Positions 16,651 to 26,494 are shown, counted from the stretch's first letter. The stretch: 64,000 nt of DNA from Micromonospora citrea (GCF_900090315.1 NZ_FMHZ01000002.1:2644501-2708500); one strand, 5' to 3'. The notes: generated by a model not told the origin, from the sequence alone. Program-made: numbers and translations.

Positions 16651-17565
16651 GTGGCCCGCCAGTCGCCCCAACGGCCCGACGCCGACGAGCCCGAGCTCGA
16701 CGACGTGGACGACCCGGCCGAGTCCGACACCGCAACCGTCTCCGCCGAGGCCGCCCGCGCCCTCTGGGACGAGCTGCGGATCGACCCGGTGGAGATCGCG
16801 CTGCCCGCCGGCACCGGCTACACGCTGCGGGCCTACCGGCCGGCGCGGGAGCTGACCCCGACCGACGTCGCCGAGCGCGACCAGGACGATCCGTTCCTGG
16901 CCCGCCGCCAGGCCGTCGACGAGGACGAGGAGGAGGACGACGAGACCGTCGTCATCCTCGACGAGGACGTCGCCCAGGAGTTCGCCGAGAGCGACGAGGA
17001 GGACGGCAAGACCCGTCGCGAGGTCGCCGACGACGAGGACGCCGCGGCGGTCGCCGAGGCCGAGGACGAGGCGGGCGACGAGGAGGTCCCGGTCTTCCTC
17101 AGCCACCGCGGCAAGCTGCTGCTGTTCAAGACCCCCGAGTCGCTGGTCAGTTTCATCCGTTCCGGCGCGCCCAACGACCTGTCTCAACTGGACAGCTGGA
17201 ACGAACTGTCCGAACGGGTGGAACCGGCCGACATCGCGCCGCTGGACGAGGACATCTACGAACTCGACCTGGTGGTGGAGAACCTCCGCGGCGGCCACGA
17301 CACCTGGGACCCGACGCTGCTCATCGAGGCGGGCGAGGTGGCCCGCGACCTGGCGTACGCGCTGCGGCTGCCCGCCGTGCTGGACATGCTCTCCGCCGGC
17401 TCCAGCCTCGACGATCTGGACGAGGCGCTGCGCGCAACGGTCGACGGCGGCGTCGGCGGTTTCTTCGGCCGGCGGCGGCTGAAGAAAATCGGGGCACAAA
17501 CCGCAAGTCTCGGTTGGCGCACCATTGTCGGCAAGATCTCTGCGGTCGTGGACTGGCGCGACTGA
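16651..17565 (+). CDS. Conserved acidic protein of unknown function
   Basis: A 304-residue protein I cannot assign to a function. It has a charged N-terminus, a small folded segment (about 30-70), a long Asp/Glu-rich linker (about 75-150, runs such as EDEEEDDE), and a C-terminal folded region (about 155-304) opening with VPVFLSHRGKLLLFKTPESLVSFI and containing YELDLVVENLRGG. No signal peptide or membrane helix. GGAGG ends six bases before the GTG at 16651, which is clearly better than an upstream ATG. It is 64 bases upstream of the transposase-like gene on the same strand and probably co-transcribed. Similar proteins in related genera sometimes carry the label DNA primase, which nothing in this sequence supports. 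Confidence 0.7.
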   Translation: MARQSPQRPDADEPELDDVDDPAESDTATVSAEAARALWDELRIDPVEIALPAGTGYTLRAYRPARELTPTDVAERDQDDPFLARRQAVDEDEEEDDETVVILDEDVAQEFAESDEEDGKTRREVADDEDAAAVAEAEDEAGDEEVPVFLSHRGKLLLFKTPESLVSFIRSGAPNDLSQLDSWNELSERVEPADIAPLDEDIYELDLVVENLRGGHDTWDPTLLIEAGEVARDLAYALRLPAVLDMLSAGSSLDDLDEALRATVDGGVGGFFGRRRLKKIGAQTASLGWRTIVGKISAVVDWRD

Positions 17566-17629
17566 CCCTTTACGGGGAGCATCAGTCTCTGGCAGTGAAA
17601 GCCTTGTGTCCCGGGAGGAGGACGACGCC

Positions 17630-19951
17630 GTGGCGCTCGTGCGCGTGTACTGCGGTCTGGCCTCGGCGGATCCGGCCGACCGATCGGCTTCGGCCGGTTC
17701 GACGCTGACGTCCGCTGTGGTCGACGACGCAGGCCGTCTGCTGCACGTCTGCGAGATCGGCGACGACCCGGCTGGCTACGCCCAGCTGGTCGCGCTGCTC
17801 GTGGAGCGGTCGGGCGGGCCGAGCGGAGCGGCGATCGCCGCCGACAGCGACGACCACACGGTCACCTCGCTGCTCAGCGCCGCGGGTCGTCCCCTGGCGA
17901 TCGCCGACGACGACTCCGTCGACGACTTCGCCGAGCGGTTCGCCGACGACGACTCCCTCGAGGAGATGCAGTCACCCCCGGCCGAGCGGCGCGCCGTCGG
18001 CCTGGCCCGCGCCCTGCAGGCCGGCGCGCTCTCCGCCGTCACCCTCCCGGCTCCCCGCGACCTCGCGGGATACAAGCAGGTGCTCGCCGCGCACGCCGCG
18101 CTGGCCAGCGGCCGGCACTCCGCCGCCGTCGCGCTGCGCGAGGTGCTCCGCGAGCTCTACCCGGCCGCGCTGCGCGCCTATCCGGACCCGGCCGAGCCGG
18201 TCTCGCTGGCGGTGCTGGACGCACTACCCGAGCCGGGCATGCTGGCCGGGCGCGAGGTCTCGGTCGCCGCCGACGCGGTCGCGGCGCACCTCGCCGCCGA
18301 CGGGGTCGCCAGCGCCGAGCAGCTCACCGAGGCGGTGACCGCCCTGCGGGTCGCCATCAGCGAGACGCCGCGACGCGCCACCGTCAACCGCGCGCTCACC
18401 TCCGCCGTGGCGGAGACCGTCCGGCAGGCCGTCGCCTCCGTCCGCGCCTGCGACGCCGGCTGCGAGGCCCTCGTCGGCGCGCTCAACTCCCGGGTCGGCG
18501 CGCCCGCCGAGCCGGCACCCGGGCGCCGCGCCGCGGCCCGGCGCGGTGAGCCGGTCGGCGACCTGCCCGGCCTCGCCCCCACCGGGGCAGGCCTGCGCCC
18601 CGCCCGGCCCACCGAGCCCGAGCCGGCCCCGACCGGCGGCCGGCGGAGCCGGCCGGAGCCCGTCTCCGGCGCGACGCCGCCCCCCGCGCCCCGGCCGCTC
18701 GGCCCCCCGCCGGTCGCCCCGGCCCCGATCACCCCGCCGCCCGTCGCCCCGGCGCCGGTGACCCCGGCCGCGGTGGCCGGTCCCCCGGTCTCCGCGCCGC
18801 CGTCGCGGCCCGCCGCTGCGCCGAGCCGCGTCGACGGCCCCACCAACCGCCCGGTCTCCGCGCCGCCGCCCCCGCCGCCCGGCATCACCCCGATCGCCCC
18901 GGCACAGCGCGGCACGGTCCCGCCGGCCGAGGCCGGGGAGCCGTTCCGGCCGACGCTGACCACCGCGGCGATCCAGAGCGCCCGCGCCGAGCGGCAACGC
19001 ACCGTGATCCCGCCCCGGCCCAAGACCAGCAGCGAACCCCCGACGCCGACGGGCGGCTTCAGCGCCACCGACCTCAGCGTCCCCGTGCCCACCCCCCGGC
19101 CCGACCAGGACTCCGCTCCCCCCGGCTCGCGGGCCAACTGGCCGCTGGTCAACAACCCGGAGGACCCGTCCGACAGCTCCGCCACGAACCCGGTCGTCGG
19201 CTCCTACGGCGACCGTGGCGGGCGCGGCGTCGACGCGCCGACCGACCCGGGTGCCGAGCGGCGTGTGACCCCACCCTGGCTGGCCGACGACCTGCCCCAG
19301 GAACCTCCGATGCTGCGCCTGGTCGAGCCGCCGCCGCTGGCCGACCGCGCGCTGCGCGACGGGCCGGGCCAGCCCGCCGAGCCGGAGACGCCGCCGCTGC
19401 GGCTCGTCGACCGCGAGGAGGCCGGGCGCAGCGGCCGGCCGGCCCCCAGCCCCGAGCGTACGGCGGCCGAGCACCGGCCGGCGCCCCCCGTGGAGCGGCG
19501 GCCCCCGCCGGTCTCCGACGAGGGCGACGGCGATCTGCTGATCTTCGCGCAGGCCAAGTCCGCCTGGTTCGTGGGGCACACGGAGGAGTCCGACCTGGAC
19601 TGGTCGACCACGGCCGACACCGGCTGGCAGGCCGCCGAGCAGGCCGCCCGCCCGGCGGTCGGCGCCGAGACGCGGGCCGGGCTGCCCAAGCGGGTCCCGC
19701 AGGCCAACCTCGTCCCCGGGTCGCCCCTGCGCGACGAGCGTCCCCTGCGGATCGTCCGGGACGCGGCGAGCCTCGCCGAGAACACGACCGGCTACTTCCG
19801 CGGCTGGCGTCGCGGGCAGGAGATCGGCGGGTTCGCGGTCGGCGGTCGACCCGGCCGGGAGGCCGCCGGCGGCTGGGACTTCACCCGCGACACCGGCGAC
19901 CGCGACGACGACCGGGAATACGAGTACCGTTCCGCCGGATACCGCTCCTGA
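17630..19951 (+). CDS. Degenerate IS110-transposase-like protein with conservon-kinase-type C-terminal tail
   Basis: A 773-residue protein. GGGAGGAGG (17613-17621) lies eight bases before the GTG at 17630, fixing the start. Residues about 1-280 have the pattern of an IS110-type transposase: an RNase H-like opening (VYCGLAS ... SAVVDDAGRLLHVCEI), and a later helical part (LREVLRELYPAALRAYPDPAEPVSLAVLDALPEP cut into two blocks). The expected acidic residues are altered: GID is GLAS, and the K-T-D-R-x-D-A motif reads PAERRAV, so catalysis is unlikely. About 290-620 is proline-rich and disordered. The last 140 residues match the tail of the histidine kinase at 22853-26494 (SAWF, GW-AA, AGLPKR-P-A-LVPG). 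There are no terminal repeats or insertion sites, so it is probably a domesticated gene with a signalling role. The transposase relation is my reading of the pattern, not a computed match. Confidence 0.6.
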   Translation: MALVRVYCGLASADPADRSASAGSTLTSAVVDDAGRLLHVCEIGDDPAGYAQLVALLVERSGGPSGAAIAADSDDHTVTSLLSAAGRPLAIADDDSVDDFAERFADDDSLEEMQSPPAERRAVGLARALQAGALSAVTLPAPRDLAGYKQVLAAHAALASGRHSAAVALREVLRELYPAALRAYPDPAEPVSLAVLDALPEPGMLAGREVSVAADAVAAHLAADGVASAEQLTEAVTALRVAISETPRRATVNRALTSAVAETVRQAVASVRACDAGCEALVGALNSRVGAPAEPAPGRRAAARRGEPVGDLPGLAPTGAGLRPARPTEPEPAPTGGRRSRPEPVSGATPPPAPRPLGPPPVAPAPITPPPVAPAPVTPAAVAGPPVSAPPSRPAAAPSRVDGPTNRPVSAPPPPPPGITPIAPAQRGTVPPAEAGEPFRPTLTTAAIQSARAERQRTVIPPRPKTSSEPPTPTGGFSATDLSVPVPTPRPDQDSAPPGSRANWPLVNNPEDPSDSSATNPVVGSYGDRGGRGVDAPTDPGAERRVTPPWLADDLPQEPPMLRLVEPPPLADRALRDGPGQPAEPETPPLRLVDREEAGRSGRPAPSPERTAAEHRPAPPVERRPPPVSDEGDGDLLIFAQAKSAWFVGHTEESDLDWSTTADTGWQAAEQAARPAVGAETRAGLPKRVPQANLVPGSPLRDERPLRIVRDAASLAENTTGYFRGWRRGQEIGGFAVGGRPGREAAGGWDFTRDTGDRDDDREYEYRSAGYRS

Positions 19952-20079
19952 TCGCCGGGAAACCGCCCTCCACCTGCGTGTCCCTGCCCACACCCGGATA
20001 ATTTGACGCCGGGCCGCGGCGGCCGGGAGCATACCGGCGGAACGGCCGGCGGCAGGGGTCGCCGGGGGGAAGGCGACTC

Positions 20080-21303
20080 GTGGCGACATCGGCAACCGGT
20101 CCCTCCGTGCTCACCCGTCGCGGCCTGCTGGCTGCGGCGGCGGGCACTCTGCTGCTCAGCGCCTGCGGGCGCGAGGAGCCGGGCGAGGGAGATCCGGTCA
20201 GGACGGTCGCGCCGGGCGGTCAGGAACTGCTGATCGGGGTCAGCCTGGAGCTGACCGGCCCCGGCGCCGCGCTCGGCGTGCTCCAGCGACGCGCGCTGGA
20301 CATCACCCTCGAAACGCTCAACGACAAGGGCGTGCCCATCGGCAACCTGCGCCGCAACGTCCGGCTGGAGGTGCGCGACAACGCCGGCGATGCCCGACTG
20401 GCGGCCCGGCAGGTCACCGAACTGGCCCGCGAGACCGGCGTGCACGCCCTGCTCGGCGGGACCATGGCGGAGACCTCCGTCGCCCTCGCCACCGTGGCGC
20501 AGCGGGAGCGGGTGCCGTTCGTCTCGCTCGGCTTCGGCGACGGGATCGTGCTGCCGCTGGCCCAGCGCACGTACGTCTTCAAGCTGACCCCCGACGGCGG
20601 CGACATGGCGCGGCGGCTGGCTCGGCTGATCGCCTCGCAGCGGCTGCGCCGCGTGGCGGTGCTGGCCCAGCACGGGCTGCACGGTGATTCGGGCGTACGG
20701 GCCACGTCAGCGGCCCTGCGAGCGGCCGGGCTGGAGCTGGTGTCCAGCACGCGGCTGCCCCGCACCGGCGAAAACTTCCGCCGGGCGGCCCGGTCGACGG
20801 CCGCCTCCCGGCCGGACGGCGTGGTGGTGTGGGCGACCGCCCCGGATTCCGCCGCCGCCGTCGGTGCGCTGCGCCGGGCCGGGTACGACGGTCCGGTGTT
20901 CCTCGACGCGGGTGCGGTCGCCGAGGAGACCCTCCAGGGCGGGAACGCGGCCACGATGGAGGGCGCGTACGCCGTCCACCCCGTCTCGCTGGGCGGGGCG
21001 ATGCTCGCCAACACCACCATGTCGGCGCTGCTGCGTAAGGACTTCGTCTACCGCTACGTCCAGCTGCACGGCGGGTTCAGCGGCTTCGCCCCGTACGCGT
21101 CCGACGCGCTGCAGCTCATCGCGGACGCGGCGCGCCTGTCCACCAGCGTCGACCGTGGACGGTTGCGGGCGTTCCTGCAGAACCAGGTCACCGAGGGGAT
21201 GGTGGGGATGTACTCCTTCACCCCCATCCGGCACGGCGGCATGGACCAGGGATCGCTGGGCCTCTACACCGTCAGCTCCGGCACCTGGACGCGGGTGTCC
21301 TGA
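20080..21303 (+). CDS. Substrate-binding lipoprotein, branched-chain amino acid type
   Basis: A 407-residue periplasmic-binding protein of the LivJ/Peripla_BP_6 class. The N-terminus has an arginine pair, a hydrophobic stretch and a lipobox (LLLSAC at about 24-29), so it is anchored to the outer face of the membrane. The mature part opens with LIGVSLELTGPGAALG and carries the GTMAETSVALATVAQRERVPFVS segment typical of the fold. Ligands are amino acids, amides or similar small molecules. No permease or ATPase gene is nearby, so it may feed a sensor rather than a transporter; the convergent cvn operon encodes a large sensor kinase. GTG at 20080 follows a GGGGGAAGG site. Confidence 0.85.
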   Translation: MATSATGPSVLTRRGLLAAAAGTLLLSACGREEPGEGDPVRTVAPGGQELLIGVSLELTGPGAALGVLQRRALDITLETLNDKGVPIGNLRRNVRLEVRDNAGDARLAARQVTELARETGVHALLGGTMAETSVALATVAQRERVPFVSLGFGDGIVLPLAQRTYVFKLTPDGGDMARRLARLIASQRLRRVAVLAQHGLHGDSGVRATSAALRAAGLELVSSTRLPRTGENFRRAARSTAASRPDGVVVWATAPDSAAAVGALRRAGYDGPVFLDAGAVAEETLQGGNAATMEGAYAVHPVSLGGAMLANTTMSALLRKDFVYRYVQLHGGFSGFAPYASDALQLIADAARLSTSVDRGRLRAFLQNQVTEGMVGMYSFTPIRHGGMDQGSLGLYTVSSGTWTRVS

Positions 21304-21332
21304 CCGTCGGCGCCCGCACCGGGCGCGGGCAG

Positions 21333-21378
21333 CGACGAGCGCCCGGTGCCGGCCGAAGCCGACGCCGGGCGCTCGTCG
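21333..21378. terminator. Bidirectional terminator hairpin
   Basis: Perfect 14-base arms CGACGAGCGCCCGG (21333-21346) and its complement (21365-21378) with an 18-base loop. It sits between the ends of the lipoprotein gene (+) and the cvnD gene (-), so it can serve both. Confidence 0.8.
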
Positions 21379-21383
21379 TTCGA

Positions 21384-21998
21384 TCAGGCCGGTGCGACGG
21401 CGCGCGAGCGCCGCATGGTGAGCACGTACTCGACCAGCGAGATCAGCACGTGCTTGGTCGACTCCCGGTTCCGGGCGTCACAGGCCACCACCGGCACGTC
21501 GTTCGAGATCGCGAGCGCGTCCCGGACGTCCTGCGGGTCGTGGTACTGCATCCCGTCGAAGCAGTTGATGGCCACCAGGTACGGCAGCCGCCGGTGCTCG
21601 AAGAAGTCGATCGCCGCGAAGCAGTCGGCCAGCCGGCGGGTGTCCACCAGCACCACCGCTCCGATCGCGCCGCGCACCAGTTCGTCCCACATGAACCAGA
21701 ACCGGGTCTGACCCGGCGTACCGAACAGGTACAGGATCAGGTCGCGGTCGATCGAGATGCGGCCGAAGTCCATCGCCACCGTGGTCGTCGTCTTGCCCGG
21801 CACCTGCCGGGTGTCGTCGACGCCCACGCCGGCGGAGGTCATGATCGCCTCGGTCGTCAGCGGCGTGATCTCCGAGACCGAGCCGACCAGCGTCGTCTTG
21901 CCGACGCCGAATCCACCGGCGATAACGATCTTCGCCGACGTCACGCGCCCGCTCGGGGCAGGCGGCCGGTGCGACATGTCAGAGCCTGCGAAGTCCAC
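21384..21998 (-). CDS. cvnD: Ras-like GTPase of the conservon (CvnD)
   Basis: A 204-residue small GTP-binding protein. The P-loop is GGFGVGKTT (about 28-36), switch/Walker B is YLFGTPGQTRFWF, and the base-recognition segment is in VAINCFDG. It is the fourth component of the cvn modules described in Streptomyces, which resemble G-protein-coupled receptor systems and work with the kinase, roadblock and DUF742 proteins at the membrane. GTG at 21998 is preferred since a GAGAGGG site precedes it; an ATG at 21977 is the alternative. It overlaps the DUF742 gene by 20 bases. Confidence 0.9.
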   Translation of the reverse strand: MDFAGSDMSHRPPAPSGRVTSAKIVIAGGFGVGKTTLVGSVSEITPLTTEAIMTSAGVGVDDTRQVPGKTTTTVAMDFGRISIDRDLILYLFGTPGQTRFWFMWDELVRGAIGAVVLVDTRRLADCFAAIDFFEHRRLPYLVAINCFDGMQYHDPQDVRDALAISNDVPVVACDARNRESTKHVLISLVEYVLTMRRSRAVAPA

Positions 21999-22356
21999 TC
22001 AGCACCCTCTCCAGCAGTTCAGTGCCCACCGCGTCGTCCGAGTCGTCCAGGATGGTCGGCTCGTGGACCGCGACCAGGCCGTCCGTCGCCATGTCGGCGA
22101 TGAGCACCCGGGCCACACCGAGCGGGAGCTGCATCCGCGCCGCGATTTCGGCGAGCGACTGCACACGTCCGTCACACAGCGCGGCGATGTACTGGTGCTC
22201 GCGGCCCTGGCCGCCGTTGCCATTGGCAGCGGCCCGGCCGCGCACCGTCGTCTCGACGAGCGCCTCCAGCGCGATGTCGAGACGGGGGCGGGTACGACCG
22301 CGGGTCACGGCGTATGGACGGACCAACGCTCCGGTCGGTTCGTCACGATCGGCCAT
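21979..22356 (-). CDS. cvnC: DUF742 protein of the conservon (CvnC)
   Basis: A 125-residue protein of the DUF742 family. It opens with the typical LVRPYAVTRGRTRP block and continues with a winged-helix-like segment (CDGRVQSLAEIAARMQLPLGVARVLIADM) and ends LLERVLSGLRRL. AAGGAGG precedes the ATG at 22356 by ten bases; an earlier in-frame ATG lacks such a site. In conservons this protein sits between the roadblock protein and the GTPase and is thought to pass the signal, possibly by DNA or protein binding. It is co-transcribed with its neighbours. Confidence 0.9.
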   Translation of the reverse strand: MADRDEPTGALVRPYAVTRGRTRPRLDIALEALVETTVRGRAAANGNGGQGREHQYIAALCDGRVQSLAEIAARMQLPLGVARVLIADMATDGLVAVHEPTILDDSDDAVGTELLERVLSGLRRL

Positions 22357-22451
22357 GTCGCCGCTCACCTCCTTCGTACCCGGCACCTGCTCCCGAGGGA
22401 GCCTGTCGTCGTTGTCGTTGCCGCCCCGCCGACCTCACGGTCAGCAGGTCG

Positions 22452-22856
22452 TCAGCCCAGCATGCCCGCAGCCGCACGCGGCTGCGGGGTCAGCGCGTCG
22501 CCCACCCGGTCGACCAGGAGGGCCATCTCGTAGCCGACCTGCCCGACGTCGCAGCTACGGGCGGCCAGCACCGCGAACGACGAGCCGTCCGAGATGGACA
22601 TCAGGAACAGGAAGCCGTTGTCCATCTCCACCACCGTCTGCAGCACCGCGCCTCCCTCGAAGCAGCGGGCCGCACCCTGGGTGAGGCTGACGAGGCCGGA
22701 CGCGATCGCGGCCAACTGGTCGGCCCGGTCACGCGGGAGATCCCGTGACGACGCGAGGAGCAGACCGTCCGCGGAGACGGCGACCGCATGCGCGACACCG
22801 GGCACCCGGTCGGCGAAGTTGGCCAGCAGCCAACCGAGATCCTGCGTAGTTGTCAT
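22452..22856 (-). CDS. cvnB: Roadblock/LC7-domain protein of the conservon (CvnB)
   Basis: A 134-residue roadblock/LC7 protein, the family that regulates Ras-like GTPases (MglB acts on MglA). The domain fills the protein: [61 protein letters not shown]. It should act on the CvnD GTPase encoded two genes downstream. Its ATG at 22856 overlaps the kinase stop (ATGA), so it is translationally coupled to the kinase. The 95-base gap to cvnC holds only a CvnC ribosome site. Confidence 0.92.
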   Translation of the reverse strand: MTTTQDLGWLLANFADRVPGVAHAVAVSADGLLLASSRDLPRDRADQLAAIASGLVSLTQGAARCFEGGAVLQTVVEMDNGFLFLMSISDGSSFAVLAARSCDVGQVGYEMALLVDRVGDALTPQPRAAAGMLG

Positions 22857-25800
22857 CGTTCTTGCTCCTTCTGCCCGCTCCCGGCCACCGGGCCTGAGCC
22901 AGACTGCGAGGATTGCTGCCCTCCCGGAGTCGCCTCCGGGTTGGTCGGGTTGCTGTCCGACGGGGACGTACGCCCCCGCTGCACGCCCCGGTGGTACGCC
23001 GAGAGCAGGCCCCGGACGCCCTCCGGCGTACGCCGCTGCACCGAGGTGGTGGGCTTCTCCACCGCACCCGGCACGAGCTGCGCCATCGGGGTGCGCTTGG
23101 GCAGCCCCGTCGAGGTGGTCGCCGCGACCGGAACCTCGCTCGCCGCGGAGGCCGCGCGCCACCCGTCGTCGGCGGCGGTCTGCCAGCCGCCGCCCTGCTG
23201 CTGGGGCCGGCGGTGACCGAAGCTGTCGGCGACACCGGGGCGGGCACCCCCGTTGACCGTCGATCCGTTCTCGCGCGGCGCTCCTCCGGCCGTCGACTGC
23301 TCTGCCATCGGTGCGTTACCTGTCCCGGGTGGTGTCTGCTGCACGGCTCGACCGCTGGCGTCGACGCGGGCGAACTGCTGGGTCGCGGCGCCGTTGGCGG
23401 CCGGCGCCGCCTCCTCCGGGCCCGGCCGACGGGTACGGAACCAGGCCGACTCGAGCTCCCGGAAGATCGGCAGCTCCATCGTCTCGTCCGCGTACCGCTG
23501 CCGGTTCTGGGCCTGCGGCGGGGTGTTCGGCCGCGCCGGCGGGGCGGCCGGCACCGGGGCGGGGGTCGGCGTGGGGGCCGGAGCGGCCGGAGCCGGAGCG
23601 GCCTGCGCACCCGGGGTGTCCGCGCCGGAGCGCGGCACCCGCGGCAGCTCGGTGGTCATGTCCAGCGCGGCGGCGAGGCGCTCGGGCACCGGCGGGGTCA
23701 CCGCGTCGCGCTCCGCCCCGGCGACCGGCGGCCAGGCCGGCGGCGCCGGGGTGCTCGGCCCGGGCGCGCCGGGAACCGGGCGCTGGGGCAGCGGGCCGGT
23801 CGGCGGGGCCGAGACCGGCGGGCCGGAGAACGGCGCGGCCGAGACCGGGTGACCGGAGACCGGCGACGCCGAGACCGGCATGCCGGAGACCGGAGCGCCG
23901 GAGACCGGGGGCGCCGAGTAGGGAATCGGCGGGGTCGACACCGGCGGGCCGGCGTAGTGCGACGGCGGCCCGGAGACCGGCGGGACGGGCGGGGCCGACA
24001 CCGGGGGGACCGGCGGGGCCGAGTACGGCCGGGCCTCGGGGCTGCTGGGCAGCTGCCGCGGAACGGCGGCCTGCTGGCCGGTCGCGCCGGGGTCGTCGCC
24101 GGCACGCCGCTGCGGCAGCGGGTCGATCGGCTGCCCGTTGGACGTGCGGGGGCGGAAGGTCTCGCCGTTGGTGGTCCCGGTGGCGCCGGTCAGGTCGGAC
24201 CAGGCCGGCATGGAGCGCGCGCCGCCCGCCGAGGCCGGCGTGCCGGCCCCGTTGCGCGGGGCCGGGTCGAACGGCCGGCCGCCGAGGGTGACCTGGTTGC
24301 CGGACTCGCCGGATCGCTGCGGCGGCGTCGGATTGGGCTGGCGGTGGCCGAGCGCCGGCAGCGCGCCGAAGGTCGGGGCCGGGCCGGAGGGCGCCCCGCC
24401 GAACGCGGGAGCCTGGCCCGACGACGGCCCGCCGAAGGCCGGGGCCGGGCCGGACGCCTGGGCGCCCGGAGCGGGCAGCGCGGGCGAGGACTGCACGCGG
24501 CCGGAGAGGGCCCGCGGCACGAGCACCGACGTGGGCATGACCACCTCGGCCACGGTCCCCCGGTCGGTGCCGGGCCGCAGCTCGACCTTGACGCCGTGCC
24601 GGGACGCCAGCCGGGCGACCACGACCAGGCCCATCATCCGGGAGACGGCGACGTCCACCTGCGGGGGCGTGGCGAGCCGCTCGTTGAGCTCGTGGAGCTG
24701 CTCGGGGCTGATGCCGATGCCCCGGTCCTCCACGTAGAGCGACGCGCGGTCGCCGACCCGGCGGGCCTCGACCATGACGTGCGAGTCCGGCGGCGAGAAG
24801 GCGGTGGCGTTGTCGAACAGCTCGGCGACGAGGTGCACCAGGTCGTTGACGGCGTGCGCGGAGACCTCGATGTCGCGGTCGATCACCCCGAACTCGATGC
24901 GGGTGTAGTGCTCGACCTCGGACTGGGCCGCCCGGAGCACGTCGATCAGCGCGGCCGGCTCCCGCTGCACGCGGGTGGAGTCGGCACCGGCGAGCACCAG
25001 GAGGTTTTCGTCGTTGCGGCGCATCCGGGTGGCCAGGTGGTCGAGCTGGAACAGCTCGGCCAGCCGGTCCGGGTCCTCCTCGCCGCGCTCCAGCCGGTCG
25101 AGGTGGCCGATCAGGCGGTCGACCAGGATCTGCGAGCGGCGGGCCAGGTTGACGAACATCGTCGCGACGGACGCGCGCAGCGCGGCCTGCTCGGCGGCGG
25201 TGCGGACGGCCTCCAGGTGGACCGCGTTGAACGCCTCGGTCACCTGGCCGAACTCGTCCTTGCTGCGCACCGGCAGCGGCTCGGCGATCTGGTTGGCCAG
25301 CTGCACCGGGGAGAGCTGGCCGGTGACCTGGGGGTCGCGCAGCCGGGCCACGGCCTGGGGCAGGCCGTACTGGGCGATGGAGAGGGCGCCCTGCCGCAGG
25401 TCGCGCAGCGAGCGGGCCATCGAGCGGGCGACCAGGTAGGCGAAGAGGATGGCCAGCAGCAGCATGCTGAGCAGCAGGCCGGTCTCCAGGAACACCTGGC
25501 GCTGCACGTCCGAGCGCAGGTCGTCGGCGACCGCGACGACGTCGCTGTCGATCTTCGACTCGACCGTGCGGATGAGCTTGGCGTTGGCCACCATGGCCGC
25601 GTCCCACTCGTCCGCGTCGAACGGCGCGCCGGTCAGGCTGTCGGCGGTGGTGATGCCGTTGAGCCAGCTGTTGTAGGTGTTCGCCTCGCGCAGGTCGGGG
25701 CCCGCGACCACCTGGGCGTAGTACTCCTGCTCGGGCTGGCTGGCCACCACCCGGAAGCTCTGCAGCCACTGGCTGGAGCCGGTGCTGGCGGCGATGTACT

Positions 25801-26494
25801 CGTTACGCAGGTTGGGGGTCAGCCGCTGCTGGATGAACGCCCGGTGCACCACGTCCCGGCGGCGGGACAGGAACTCCTTGTTGCGGGCGGTGGCGGTGGC
25901 CGCGCGCATCTGGTCGCTCAGCTCGTTGTCGCCGGCGAGCTGGGTGGCCGAGTCGCGGACGCTCAGCAGGTTGTCGATGAGGCCGTCGTAGGCCTGCATC
26001 GCCGGCACGAGCCCGAGCTTGCCGTTGAAGACCTGGCTGCGGGTGCCGGGAAGGTCGGTCAGGGTCTGGTCGATCTCGCGGAGCAGGGTCTCGAAGTTGG
26101 CCGGGAGGTCCTCGACCTCGCCGCGCTGCTGCGAGTAGGGCCCCCAGGCCTTGTCGACCCGACCGTTGGCCTCCTCGTAGGCCTGCTTGAAGCGGGCGGC
26201 GTCCTGGCCCTTCGGCACGCCCAGCAGGCGCAGCGCGTTGGTCCGCTCGTCCTGGAGCGTGTCGACCAGGTCACCCGAGTAGCCGACGAGGTTGGCCAGG
26301 TCACCGGCCCGGTTGGCGTTGTTGAGCGTCTCCAGGTGGTCCACCAGGCCACTGGTGCCCACGACGACCGTGGCGATGGTCGGCACGATCATGATGAGAC
26401 CGAGCTTGGACCAGATCGGCATGTCGCGGAGCCGACCGGCGGGCCGGCGTAGCCGCGACAGGAAGGAGCCCGCCGTCTTTGGCCGTTTGCTCAC
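22853..26494 (-). CDS. cvnA: Large nitrate/nitrite-sensor-type histidine kinase of the conservon (CvnA)
   Basis: A 1213-residue membrane kinase. TM1 lies at about 30-50, an extracellular helical NIT-like sensor at about 51-333, TM2 at about 336-356, then a HAMP linker (to about 425), a helical segment with [19 protein letters not shown] (candidate H486), and an ATPase domain with N-box [14 protein letters not shown] (about 558-571) and G1 box VEDRGIGIS. The last 550 residues are disordered and proline-rich, with PVS repeats, ending in a block ([25 protein letters not shown]) shared with the gene at 17630. The GTG at 26494 is the start. It is the sensor of the cvnABCD operon; the ligand is unknown. 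Confidence 0.9.
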   Translation of the reverse strand: MSKRPKTAGSFLSRLRRPAGRLRDMPIWSKLGLIMIVPTIATVVVGTSGLVDHLETLNNANRAGDLANLVGYSGDLVDTLQDERTNALRLLGVPKGQDAARFKQAYEEANGRVDKAWGPYSQQRGEVEDLPANFETLLREIDQTLTDLPGTRSQVFNGKLGLVPAMQAYDGLIDNLLSVRDSATQLAGDNELSDQMRAATATARNKEFLSRRRDVVHRAFIQQRLTPNLRNEYIAASTGSSQWLQSFRVVASQPEQEYYAQVVAGPDLREANTYNSWLNGITTADSLTGAPFDADEWDAAMVANAKLIRTVESKIDSDVVAVADDLRSDVQRQVFLETGLLLSMLLLAILFAYLVARSMARSLRDLRQGALSIAQYGLPQAVARLRDPQVTGQLSPVQLANQIAEPLPVRSKDEFGQVTEAFNAVHLEAVRTAAEQAALRASVATMFVNLARRSQILVDRLIGHLDRLERGEEDPDRLAELFQLDHLATRMRRNDENLLVLAGADSTRVQREPAALIDVLRAAQSEVEHYTRIEFGVIDRDIEVSAHAVNDLVHLVAELFDNATAFSPPDSHVMVEARRVGDRASLYVEDRGIGISPEQLHELNERLATPPQVDVAVSRMMGLVVVARLASRHGVKVELRPGTDRGTVAEVVMPTSVLVPRALSGRVQSSPALPAPGAQASGPAPAFGGPSSGQAPAFGGAPSGPAPTFGALPALGHRQPNPTPPQRSGESGNQVTLGGRPFDPAPRNGAGTPASAGGARSMPAWSDLTGATGTTNGETFRPRTSNGQPIDPLPQRRAGDDPGATGQQAAVPRQLPSSPEARPYSAPPVPPVSAPPVPPVSGPPSHYAGPPVSTPPIPYSAPPVSGAPVSGMPVSASPVSGHPVSAAPFSGPPVSAPPTGPLPQRPVPGAPGPSTPAPPAWPPVAGAERDAVTPPVPERLAAALDMTTELPRVPRSGADTPGAQAAPAPAAPAPTPTPAPVPAAPPARPNTPPQAQNRQRYADETMELPIFRELESAWFRTRRPGPEEAAPAANGAATQQFARVDASGRAVQQTPPGTGNAPMAEQSTAGGAPRENGSTVNGGARPGVADSFGHRRPQQQGGGWQTAADDGWRAASAASEVPVAATTSTGLPKRTPMAQLVPGAVEKPTTSVQRRTPEGVRGLLSAYHRGVQRGRTSPSDSNPTNPEATPGGQQSSQSGSGPVAGSGQKEQER
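23795..24025 (-). repeat. PVSxPP repeat block inside cvnA
   Basis: Encodes about a dozen copies of a four- to six-residue unit such as [18 protein letters not shown] and HPVSAA within the kinase's disordered C-terminal part. Such tracts can change length by slippage and often bind SH3-like or WW-like partners, or simply space domains. Confidence 0.7.

Noticed and set aside
17630..18480. Active insertion sequence at the transposase-like gene
   Set aside because: Catalytic acidic residues are altered, the gene is fused to a long unrelated C-terminus, has its own strong ribosome site, and no terminal repeats or target duplication are seen.
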